Positions 23,740-32,301 of a stretch of 64,000 nucleotides of DNA are shown piece after piece; position 1 is the first letter of the stretch; each line of letters opens with the position of its first letter. Under the pieces are notes generated by a model. It made no database searches. It was not told the DNA's origin and saw only the letters and a list, made by a program, of their open reading frames with translations. A program made the translations under genes and the position numbers. Source of the stretch: Limiplasma sp048370855 (lineage in GTDB: Bacteria > Bacillota > Clostridia > Christensenellales > Aristaeellaceae); NCBI GenBank assembly GCA_048370855.1, contig DBGEOK010000109.1, forward strand, positions 1 through 64,000, read 5' to 3'.

Positions 23740-25578
23740 ATGAAGGTAGACGATAAATCCCCTAAAAGGCCGTTAATTTTTTATTATCTCATCGCCATGG
23801 TCGTTATCATGCTGTTAAACGCGCTGGTTTTCCCGCTGCTGTTCTCAACCCCGGTGACAGAGGTGGGATATAACGATTTTCTGACCATGATCGAGGAAAA
23901 GCGGGTGGCGGAGGTCGCCCTGGAAGAGGATCAGATTATCTTCACCACCAAGGACGAGCAGGACAACGTCACGCTGTACAAGACCGGCCGCATGCCGGAC
24001 GACGGCTTGGTAGACCGGCTGTATGGCTCGGGGGCCAAGTTCGCCGCTACCATACCCACGCAGGATAGCCCGCTGTTGACCTTCCTGATGTCCTGGGTGT
24101 TTCCAATCCTGTTCTTCATCGTCATTGGTCAGCTTCTGGGCCGCATGATGTCCAAGCGGATGGGCGGCAACGCCATGCAGTTTGGCAAGTCCAACGCAAA
24201 GATTTATGTGGAGAGCCAGACCGGCAAGACCTTTGAGGACGTGGCCGGGCAGGATGAGGCGAAGGAAGCGCTGACAGAAATCGTGGATTTCCTTCATAAT
24301 CCGGGCAAATACAAGGAAATTGGCGCGTCCCTTCCCAAGGGAGCGTTGCTGGTGGGCCCTCCGGGCACGGGCAAGACGCTGCTGGCCAAGGCGGTTGCCG
24401 GCGAGGCGAAGGTGCCGTTCTTCTCCATTTCCGGCAGCGAGTTTGTGGAAATGTTCGTCGGCATGGGCGCGGCCAAGGTGCGCGACCTGTTTAAGCAGGC
24501 GGCGGAAAAAGCGCCCTGTATCGTGTTCATCGATGAAATCGACACGATTGGCAAAAAACGTGATAACGGCAACGGCATTGGCTCAAACGATGAGCGCGAG
24601 CAGACGCTTAACCAGCTTTTGGCTGAGATGGACGGCTTTGACGCGACCAAGGGCGTGGTGATCCTCGCGGCCACCAACCGCCCGGAAAGCCTGGACAAGG
24701 CGCTTCTCCGGCCCGGACGCTTCGACCGCCGCATTCCCGTGGAGCTTCCGGACCTTCAGGGCCGTATCGCTATTCTGAAGGTTCATGCGAAGGACGTCAG
24801 GATGGAAGGCAACGTGGATTTTGATACCATCGGTCGGGCTACCAGCGGCGCGAGCGGCGCTGAGCTGGCCAACATCATTAACGAGGCGGCGCTGCGGGCC
24901 GTTCGGCTGGGCCGGAACGCCGTAAGCCAAACCGACCTGGAGGAGAGCGTCGAGGTCGTTATCGCGGGATATCAGCGCAAGGGCGCGATGATAAACGAGC
25001 GCGAGAAGAAAATCATCGCCTATCATGAAATCGGCCACGCGCTGGTGGCGGCGCGCCTCAAGGACGCCGCGCCCGTGCATAAGATCACGATCATTCCCCG
25101 CACCTCCGGCGCGCTGGGCTATACCATGCAGATCGAGGAGGACGAGCGGGTGCTGATGAGCAAGGAGGACATGCTCAACCAGCTCACCATCCTGACGGGC
25201 GGACGTTCGGCGGAAGAGGTGGTGTTCCATTCCATCACCTCCGGCGCGAGCAACGATATTGAGAAAGCAACCGCCACGGCGCGCGCCATGGTCACCCGCT
25301 ACGGCATGAGCGACCAGTTCGATATGGTGGCGCTGGAAACGGTGAACAACCCCTATTTGAGCGCCGATACGTCGCTGGTTTGCAGCCCGGACATGAGCGC
25401 CAAGGTGGATGCGGAGGTTCAGAGCGTGATTCGCGCGGCCCATCAAAAGGCGCTGGAAATTTTACGCGCCAACCGCGACCTTCTGGATAAGCTGGCCCAG
25501 TACCTGCTGGAAACGGAAACCATCACCGGCGCTGAGTTTATGGAAATTGTGAACAAGGAAGACGCCAAGCAGGCGTGA
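23740..25578 (+). CDS. ftsH: ATP-dependent zinc metalloprotease FtsH
   Basis: 612 residues. Two N-terminal membrane segments (about 12-34 and 108-128) flank a small extracellular domain; the AAA domain has GPPGTGKT, FIDEIDTIG and the second region of homology NRPESLDKALLRPGRFDRR; the protease has HEIGH, a zinc-binding HExGH motif, and downstream TSGASNDIEKAT. It degrades unassembled membrane and short-lived regulatory proteins. ATG 23740 with GAAGGAGG. Monocistronic with a strong terminator. Confidence 0.95.
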   Translation: MKVDDKSPKRPLIFYYLIAMVVIMLLNALVFPLLFSTPVTEVGYNDFLTMIEEKRVAEVALEEDQIIFTTKDEQDNVTLYKTGRMPDDGLVDRLYGSGAKFAATIPTQDSPLLTFLMSWVFPILFFIVIGQLLGRMMSKRMGGNAMQFGKSNAKIYVESQTGKTFEDVAGQDEAKEALTEIVDFLHNPGKYKEIGASLPKGALLVGPPGTGKTLLAKAVAGEAKVPFFSISGSEFVEMFVGMGAAKVRDLFKQAAEKAPCIVFIDEIDTIGKKRDNGNGIGSNDEREQTLNQLLAEMDGFDATKGVVILAATNRPESLDKALLRPGRFDRRIPVELPDLQGRIAILKVHAKDVRMEGNVDFDTIGRATSGASGAELANIINEAALRAVRLGRNAVSQTDLEESVEVVIAGYQRKGAMINEREKKIIAYHEIGHALVAARLKDAAPVHKITIIPRTSGALGYTMQIEEDERVLMSKEDMLNQLTILTGGRSAEEVVFHSITSGASNDIEKATATARAMVTRYGMSDQFDMVALETVNNPYLSADTSLVCSPDMSAKVDAEVQSVIRAAHQKALEILRANRDLLDKLAQYLLETETITGAEFMEIVNKEDAKQA

Positions 25579-25670
25579 TTTTGCGAAAAACAACGCGCGA
25601 ACAAAGGAACGGCTTTCGTCTAAAAGGACGGACGCCGAGGGGCGGCCCCTCGCAGGCCGTCCGAAACGAT

Positions 25671-25712
25671 GCCGTCCGGCCCCGCTTCGGCAAGGGGCCG
25701 GACGGCATTTTT
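25671..25712 (+). terminator. ftsH terminator
   Basis: A perfect 13-bp stem, GCCGTCCGGCCCC (25671-25683) with GGGGCCGGACGGC (25694-25706), then ATTTTT. A second G+C-rich hairpin precedes it at about 25626-25662. Confidence 0.9.
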
Positions 25713-26022
25713 GCGGAGAAAGCCCGGCCCCAGGGGGAGGTGGAATCAAACCGGGAGGCGCGGAGAGGGAAGGCGGAGGCGCTTGCCCGGCCCGAACGCC
25801 CCGCGTTGCGCGAGGGCGGCGGCCAAGGAAACGACGCGGATTGTAAAAGAAACCAGGGAAAAGAAGGGAAAGGCATGTGTCATCATGAACTCATTCAAAA
25901 AGGACATGCCGATAGATTCACTTTAAAACTAATTGGCCGGTATGCCGGGCAGGCACGACGCAGGGGCCGCGCCTTCAGCCCAAGGAAGCTCTGCCGTCAG
26001 ATGCTTCAAATTGGAGGGAATC
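25713..26022. other. Non-coding stretch before the propeller/binding-protein gene
   Basis: No convincing gene. Only the GGAGGG site at about 26012-26017 that serves the next gene is recognised. Confidence 0.4.
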
Positions 26023-28238
26023 ATGATGAGAAAGGCGCTTGCGGTGTTCACGGCATTCGTCCTTGCGCTGGCGCTGCCGCCGGCCATTGGACAAGCCTAT
26101 CCGATTCGGTTTGACGGAAGCGAGGTTCCGAATTACTTTGGCCAGCATATCCAGAGCGTGGCCGTGATCCAAGACGACCTTTATTTATATATGGGCGATT
26201 ATTGCGTCTATCGGCTGGATCCGCGGACGGGGGAAAGCGAACGCTTTTGCCAGCTTCCAACGCCCCCGGACGGCGTCAAGGAGTATCAATACCCCTCCCT
26301 GCCGCCGGAGCAGCGGGAGAGGGTTGGGGAAGTCGTAAGCTATCTCGCAACCGATGGAGGCAGCCTTTATGGCTTCAACCGATACTTCGGAAAAATCTGC
26401 CTTGTTACGGAACAAAACGATGAATGGCTGGAAAACGCGCTGGATCTCCACCCCCTGGACATGGAGGTGCAATCCCTGGGTTTTGCCGCCGTAGTCATGC
26501 GGGAGGGCAAGATGTACGTGCTTGACGGGGACAACAACCAAATCGTCGCGCTGGCGGTCGGAGGTGGCGACGCCAGGGTTTACGACCTTCCGGCCGGTCG
26601 TCCCGTTCAAAGCGTCAGCCTTTACAAGGACGAGCAGCTCCTTTTGCTGTGCGTGGACCCGAGCGAATCGCCCGTAGGCTATTCCATGTGGTCCCTGCAT
26701 TTGGATACCGGCGCGCTGACGAAAATCGCCGCGGAGTTCCCATCCGACGCCGAGCGAATCGGCGCGCCGGCCTATGGCGACGGGGCCGTGTATTGCGCCT
26801 CTTCCTCCCAAATTCTGCGCATCGACGATACGGGACGAACGACGGCCATTTGCGAAAACCCGTCCGGCTATGTCGACGAAATTGCGTTCGGGTGGCTCCT
26901 TCCGGACGGCGCCTTTGTAATTTGGACGGACGCGATCTACATAGCGCGCCCGGATGCCGGGGACGCGGAAGAAACCCTGACCATCCAGGGGAGCCTGCCC
27001 CGCGCCCCGGAGATCGACGAAGCTTTTGAAAAAAGCTTTCCAGGGCTGTCCGTAACCTGGATCAGGGAGGAAAAAACGGCGGCTGAAATCGGCGAAACCA
27101 TCCGAAGCGGCGGCGCGGAGGCAGACATCTATCTATTGAAGGCTGACGCGGCGTTTGAAACGTTTCTCAGCCGTCATTACGCCGAGCCCTTGAACGGCTC
27201 GGCGGAGCTTCTGTCTATGAGCGCGGACCTGTACGGCGTGATCCAATCGGTCGTGACGGACGAGCGGGGGACGCTCTACGCTTATCCCGCCGGGTTTTCC
27301 CTCGATATGTGGCTGTTCAACGAAGAGCTGTGGAAGCGGGCCTGCGGGGAAGAGCCGCCGCCTAAGACCTACCAGGAGCTTTTTGACGCTATTCTGGCGC
27401 ATGCCTCGCCTGAGGACGACGCGGTTTTTCTCGACTTTTTTGACGCCCAGGGGATGCTGTCCGCCGTGCTGGCGGCTTATATCCGGCAAAACGAACGGCC
27501 GGAGGCCCCCGTCAGCTTTCAGGACCCGGCGCTCCGCGCCACGCTGGAAAAATGGTCGCAAATTGTTGAGCTGTCCAAGAGCGGGAAGAAAATAGCGGCG
27601 GGCCAGGAGGCCGAGGATTCGGTTTTCAGCCAAGGGACCGGACCGTACGCCCTGCTGATGGGATTACACCCAGACCAAGCGTACCAGCCCTGCCCGCCTC
27701 TGACGATCCGGGGGGAGGACCCGCCGTGCATTCCGGCCCGGCTCACGGTTTTTTGCGTAAACCTAACTCTGCCCGCAAGCAATACGCGCTCGCATACCTT
27801 GAAACGGCGGCAAAAGATCGCAGCGACCCTTACTTTTTGTATGGGGTCCATTCCGGCTTGACCGAGCCGATGGAAAGCACGAAATTTGAGGAGAACATGG
27901 AGCGGCTTCGTCAGGAATACGACGCCCTCCAAACGCAAATGAAAGCCGTTTTACCGGAGGAGGAAGCCGTCCTGAAAGAAAAGATGGAAAACCTCGCCTG
28001 GAAGCTGGAGCATCCCGAGGTGCAGCGCTGGATCATCTCCCCCTTCGCAATCGAGCAGTACCAAAAAATGATCGGCTATGCCGCTTGCTTTCAGCATTCG
28101 CGGCTTCTTACCGCGGAGGGAGAGCTCATTCCCGCCTTAACGGAGCTTTGCCGAAGGCATTGTGACGGCATGTCGGCCCTTGACGACCTGCTGGCCGACT
28201 TTGACCGCGTCGCGGGCATGATCTGGTCGGAAGCGTAA
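26023..28238 (+). pseudogene. Exported propeller-like / solute-binding-like protein, interrupted by a -1 frameshift
   Basis: Starts at ATG 26023 (or 26026) after GGAGGG with a Sec signal (ALALPPAIGQA). Residues up to about 330 contain repeated short beta-type segments (DDLYLYMGDYCVYRLDP, GKMYVLDGDNNQIVALAVGG) resembling a propeller. The rest looks like an ABC solute-binding fold (FEKSFPGLSVTWIREEKTAAE, PAGFSLDMWLFNEELWKRA). The reading frame closes at 27861 in unrelated sequence, but homology-like sequence (NPNSARKQYALAYLETAAKD) continues in the -1 frame to 28238. The break is between 27749 and 27766, near a T6 run and a CC pair: one base appears lost. Whole protein about 738 residues. No permease genes adjoin it. 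Real inactivation and sequencing error are both possible. Confidence 0.7.
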
Positions 28239-28306
28239 GCGACCGCGCCCGCCCGCTCCCGGATTGGCGGCGCGCTGGGGAACGGGAGCCGGCGGGAAGG
28301 CGGACT

Positions 28307-29302
28307 TTATTTGTCTGAGGCGCTGAGGATCGCGGCGTGCAGGGCGATGGAATCCTCGTCGTCCCGGAGCATCCGCGCCATCACCAGCAGCCGGAGGCTT
28401 TCATCCGTGCCGCTGCAGGTGGACAGCGTCAGCAATCGGTCGCCGGGGCGCACGTCAACCCCGCAGCGGTAATGGGAAAAGCCTCGGGCCTGCCCCACAA
28501 AATGGGTAAACTCCGCTTCAGTTGAAAAGGACGGATAATACCAGAAAGGAAAATAGCGCGCGTTATCGGGGTCGACGCTGACCTCCGCCACGGCGAAGAT
28601 GACGTACTCGGCGTCCTCGTACAGGGTATGGAAGGAGATATAGGGATGCTCCCGATAGAATGCCGCGCTCTTGACCTTATATTTCTTGAGCGCGCCGAAC
28701 ATCGCGCCTTCCTTCATATTATGACCGTGGATGAGGAGCTGGGCCGGCACGGAACGCAGGTCGCAGGCCTCGTCTAAAAACAGCGCGCCTGTGACGCTTT
28801 TTTTCTTCAGATAGTCATGGGTCAGATAGTATTCGTTATCTCGCTGAACCACAGGCTCGTCCAACAGGCCGTCAATCTTCAGCCAGCCTACGATGTCCCG
28901 GTTTTGTTTCAGAAGCTCCGAGAACTGTGAGGAAGCCTGGAGCTTCGGATTGTTCGGATAGGCGGCGGGCCACAGGGTGGTCGCGTCTGGGGCCAAGGTC
29001 GCCGCGGGGCCTCCGGCATCGGCGGACGCCATGCCGGAGGGAGCGGAGGACGCCTCCGGGGCCGCTGCGGTTTGCCGGGACGTAAACACCGGCTCGAACG
29101 ATATGGACGGCTCAGGCCCGCCTTCCTGCCCTTGCCGATACAGCGCGCGCAGCTCCTCCGTTCCGGCCTTGGTACGCCCGATTTGAATGAAATAATCCGA
29201 CAGAAGCCAGGCGCATGCAACAAAAACCGCCGCGCAGACGATCAGCAGCAATAGCCGAAAGGGATTGACTTTCCTGTGGCGGGCGTGCGGGCTGCGCGGC
29301 AT
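28307..29302 (-). CDS. Class B sortase
   Basis: 331 residues. A membrane segment (about 15-36) is followed by a low-complexity Ala/Pro/Ser stretch (about 60-115) and the sortase domain. Catalytic triad is visible: His in LLIHGHNMKEGAMFG, Cys in LLTLSTCSG and Arg in LRLLVMARML. IVGWLKIDGLLDEPVVQ and the long helix-bearing insertion place it in class B, whose members anchor surface proteins or pilins to the wall. No sorting-signal substrate is found in the window, so it may be the housekeeping sortase of the cell. Divergent from the SanA-like gene. Confidence 0.92.
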   Translation of the reverse strand: MPRSPHARHRKVNPFRLLLLIVCAAVFVACAWLLSDYFIQIGRTKAGTEELRALYRQGQEGGPEPSISFEPVFTSRQTAAAPEASSAPSGMASADAGGPAATLAPDATTLWPAAYPNNPKLQASSQFSELLKQNRDIVGWLKIDGLLDEPVVQRDNEYYLTHDYLKKKSVTGALFLDEACDLRSVPAQLLIHGHNMKEGAMFGALKKYKVKSAAFYREHPYISFHTLYEDAEYVIFAVAEVSVDPDNARYFPFWYYPSFSTEAEFTHFVGQARGFSHYRCGVDVRPGDRLLTLSTCSGTDESLRLLVMARMLRDDEDSIALHAAILSASDK

Positions 29303-29398
29303 GAGAGGCAGGCCTCCTTGTTTACGACGGCGGTTTATTCCACCCCTATTATGACGCCGCGCAAAGCCGCTGTCAAGAAAGGAGGAGGCCTCTTTTTG

Positions 29399-30196
29399 AT
29401 GGAAGGAAACGGGACCCCTCGCGCGTTGTATTCATTGATAAAAAGGAGAGGGGGGCGGGCTGTGGCGGCGGCAGTACGGACGCAAAAGCGGCTTTTCAGG
29501 GGAAAGGGAGGCGCGCCCGGCGGAAGGCCGGTTTGGAAACGCGCGCTGGGGTGGACGCTGTGCCTCGGGCTTCTTGCCGGTGCGGGCGTAGTCGGGGCAA
29601 ACCTGATGGTGACGATTTCCACCCGGAATGCGATTTTGAGCGTTGAGCAGGCAAACGGCCTTACGGGAGATTGCATTCTTGTGCTGGGCTGCGGCGTCGG
29701 CCCGGACGGTTCGCCCGGTCAAATGCTGCGCGACCGGCTGGATGTGGCGATCGAGGCCTACAACATGGGCGTATCCGACCGTTTGCTGATGAGCGGCGAT
29801 CATGGCCGGGAGAGCTATGACGAGGTAAACGCCATGAAGGATTACGCCATGGCCCGGGGCGTTCCCTCCGCGCATATCTTTATGGACCACGCCGGATTTT
29901 CGACGTACGAAAGCATGTACCGCGCCCGCGAAATATTTGAAGCAAAGCGCGTGGTGGTGGTCACCCAGGCCTATCACCTGTACCGCGCCATCTACGACGC
30001 GCGGGCTATGGGCATGGAAGCCGTGGGCATCCGTTCCGACCTGAGGCGTTACGCGCGGCAGCGCCACTTTGACATAAGGGAAGCCGCCGCGCGCGCTAAG
30101 GATGCGATCTGGTGCCTCGTGAAGCCCCCGCCTTCGTATTTGGGAGAAGCGATCCCGATATTCGGCAACGGAGACGCGACAAACGATAAGACGTAA
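29399..30196 (+). CDS. SanA/YdcF-family (DUF218) membrane protein
   Basis: 265 residues. One membrane segment (about 52-74) then a DUF218 domain: CILVLGCGVGPDGSPGQMLRDRLDVAIEAY, LLMSGDHGRESYDEVNAMKDYA, GVPSAHIFMDHAGFSTYESMYRA and VVVTQAYHLYRAIY. E. coli SanA is linked to envelope barrier function and vancomycin tolerance; the biochemical reaction is unresolved. ATG 29399 follows GGAGGAGG. The adjacency with sortase, divergent and 96 bp away, fits an envelope role. Confidence 0.85.
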   Translation: MEGNGTPRALYSLIKRRGGRAVAAAVRTQKRLFRGKGGAPGGRPVWKRALGWTLCLGLLAGAGVVGANLMVTISTRNAILSVEQANGLTGDCILVLGCGVGPDGSPGQMLRDRLDVAIEAYNMGVSDRLLMSGDHGRESYDEVNAMKDYAMARGVPSAHIFMDHAGFSTYESMYRAREIFEAKRVVVVTQAYHLYRAIYDARAMGMEAVGIRSDLRRYARQRHFDIREAAARAKDAIWCLVKPPPSYLGEAIPIFGNGDATNDKT

Positions 30197-30281
30197 CAAG
30201 GGCTTTTGCGCCGCTATCCGTTTCTTCCGGAAAAGGGGGAAGAAGGGCGGGCGGGATCGCGCAACGCGGGCTCGAGGGCGT

Positions 30282-31184
30282 TTAGGGATGAAGAAAGGCC
30301 AGAAGCTCGTCCTCAAAGGCGTTGACGCGTTCGTGCGCATGCTTGGGGTAGACAAGCAGCCGCTTTTTGCAGGACGCCCCCTCATAGACGGCCTGCTGCG
30401 CGGCGGGAGGCGAAACGGGGTCCATCAGCGCCGTGCCCATCAGGAGGTCGCAGGCGAGCAGGGGGGCAAACCGTACGCAATCCACATCATCCAGGGCTTG
30501 GAAAAAAGCGTCCTCGTCCTGTCGCCGCGCGTCCTCAAAACGAAAATGCGTGTGAATGCCGGCATAGAAAACGGAGCCTGATTCTGCCGCCAGGCGGAAA
30601 TCGGCGGGCAGGGGATTGAGGACGGCGCATTTGGCCACGTTTTCCTGAAACATGGCCGCGACGGCAAGCGCCAGCCCGCCGCCCAGCCCGTCGCCCCATA
30701 CGGCGAGCCGCGACGGGTCCGTATGCGGAAGCGAAAGCGCGACGTGCGCCGCCGTCAGCGCGTCCGAAAACAGGGCCGTCAGCTCAAGCGCCTCCGGAGC
30801 GCCGCGCCAACCCCTGGACACATCCGAAAACGCCGTCCGGTTTTGCAGCGCGAGCACCGCATATCCCAGCGCGAGGAAGCGCGTCAAATGATGCCAGCCG
30901 CGCACGGGACGGTCAAAGTCGTGAAAGGCCAGCAACGTGGGCACGCGTCCCCCCGCCGCGGGACAGAGATAGCGCGCCGTCAGCCGCGCGCCGTCCACGG
31001 CGGTAAACGTCAGCTCCCGATACCGCCCCTTGGGGTTTTCGACCTCCGCGGGCGTCGACCCCAGATCCCCAAAGGCTTGTGCCTGCCGGCATCGCCCGCT
31101 CCAGAATTGAGCGAAGCCTGCCGGCTTGGGCGCGGAAACGCCCCGGCCATTCGTTCCGATATCCCGACCGTTCATTTCCATCAC
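30282..31184 (-). CDS. CE7-like alpha/beta hydrolase lacking the catalytic serine
   Basis: 300 residues, acetyl xylan esterase (CE7/AXE1) family by overall sequence: LTFTAVDGARLTARYLCP, PTLLAFHDFDRPVRGWH, MGTALMDPVSPP (Asp) and YPKHAHERVNAFEDELLAFL (His). The nucleophile elbow, which is GxSQG in the active neighbour, reads WGDGLGGG here: Ser is replaced by Gly. It therefore is probably not an esterase. The start (GTG 31184 or ATG 31181) overlaps the stop of the active paralogue, so the two are made together. A binding or accessory role is inference. Confidence 0.8.
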   Translation of the reverse strand: MMEMNGRDIGTNGRGVSAPKPAGFAQFWSGRCRQAQAFGDLGSTPAEVENPKGRYRELTFTAVDGARLTARYLCPAAGGRVPTLLAFHDFDRPVRGWHHLTRFLALGYAVLALQNRTAFSDVSRGWRGAPEALELTALFSDALTAAHVALSLPHTDPSRLAVWGDGLGGGLALAVAAMFQENVAKCAVLNPLPADFRLAAESGSVFYAGIHTHFRFEDARRQDEDAFFQALDDVDCVRFAPLLACDLLMGTALMDPVSPPAAQQAVYEGASCKKRLLVYPKHAHERVNAFEDELLAFLHP

Positions 31185-32146
31185 CTATCGTCCTCCTTTG
31201 TAAAAAAGGATAACAGCATATCGTCAAACGCTTGAATTTCCTCATGCCCAAAATCAGGATACAGGATGTGCCGCTTGCGGCAGCGCAGATGATTGAATAC
31301 GGCGTATTGGGTGATGGGAGGGCATACGGTATCGGCCAGGCCGGTGCCGAACAGCACCTCGCAGCGGACCCGCCCGGCAAAATGATGCGCGTCTATATAT
31401 CCCAGCTTTGTAAAGGTTTCCACGGTACGGTCTCCGCCGGGATCGAACCAGCGCGAATAATACCGGAGCCCTTCATAGGCGATTGCATCGGCCCCCAATT
31501 CCCATACCTTTTGAAAGTCGCTCAGAAACGGGTACAGGATCGCGGCCTTGCGCGGCAAATCCGGGTTCAGCGCGGCGCATACGATGCCCAGCGCCCCGCC
31601 TTGGGAAGCGCCGTTGATATATACCCGCGCTAGGTCGATTCCCCGCAGGGTGCGCGCGATCCGGCACAGGACGCGGATGTTCTGGTAGAGCCGAACATAG
31701 TACATATCCCGGGGATCGCCGTCCAGCCCCGCGACCAGATGACCCGCAACGGTTGTGCCAGCATAGCCGCCCGGGTCCTTTCCGCGCCCGCCCTGGCCGG
31801 GGCAGTCCATGGCGATCAGGGCGCAGCCCATGCCCGCGAAGGAGGACTGCTCGAGCCAGCTCCGGCTTGCTCCCGGGTAGCCATGGAACTGCAGCACCAG
31901 CGGCGTCGCGGCTTCGCTTTTTGGCTTTACATATTTGGCGTACAGGCGCGCGCCCCTCATTCCCGTAAACCACAGGTCAAGGTACTCGCAGGCGTCGAAG
32001 GATGGAATGCCCGATGGCGTCAGGGTGTATTGCAAAGGGACCTGATCGGCCTCGTCCATTCGCGCGTCCCAAAAAGCGTCGAAATCCGGCGGCTTTGGAT
32101 TGGTTCCCATATAAGCTTCGCACAGCTTCTTTTCCTGTTCCGTCAT
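31181..32146 (-). CDS. CE7-family carbohydrate acetylesterase
   Basis: 321 residues. CE7 enzymes deacetylate xylo-oligosaccharides and related acetyl sugars inside the cell. Triad in place: Ser in YINGASQGGALG, Asp in FGTGLADTVCPP and His in PDFGHEEIQAFDDML; family segments LVLQFHGYPG and AMDCPGQGGRGKDPGGYAG are also present. ATG 32146 follows GGGAGA. No signal peptide, matching import of the substrate by the ABC system across the LacI gene. Lies between GH3 and its degenerate paralogue. Confidence 0.9.
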   Translation of the reverse strand: MTEQEKKLCEAYMGTNPKPPDFDAFWDARMDEADQVPLQYTLTPSGIPSFDACEYLDLWFTGMRGARLYAKYVKPKSEAATPLVLQFHGYPGASRSWLEQSSFAGMGCALIAMDCPGQGGRGKDPGGYAGTTVAGHLVAGLDGDPRDMYYVRLYQNIRVLCRIARTLRGIDLARVYINGASQGGALGIVCAALNPDLPRKAAILYPFLSDFQKVWELGADAIAYEGLRYYSRWFDPGGDRTVETFTKLGYIDAHHFAGRVRCEVLFGTGLADTVCPPITQYAVFNHLRCRKRHILYPDFGHEEIQAFDDMLLSFFTKEDDR

Positions 32147-32301
32147 GAGCGCTGTCTCCCTTCTGCTTTTGCGAACTTGCGGCGCGTCCGCCGCGAGCGG
32201 CTGGACCGGGCGGTCAGGGCGCTGAATCCCCCGCGCGGTAAGCGCGGGAACGCCCCTGCGGGGCCGTTCCGGCTTGTTCGAAGGCGCGGCCTCCGCGATG
32301 G

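Noticed and set aside
27749..27760. Programmed -1 frameshifting in the propeller/binding-protein gene
   Set aside because: The T6 run in frame GTT TTT TGC does not form a proper X-XXY-YYZ slippery heptamer and no downstream pseudoknot is obvious; a base loss is simpler.
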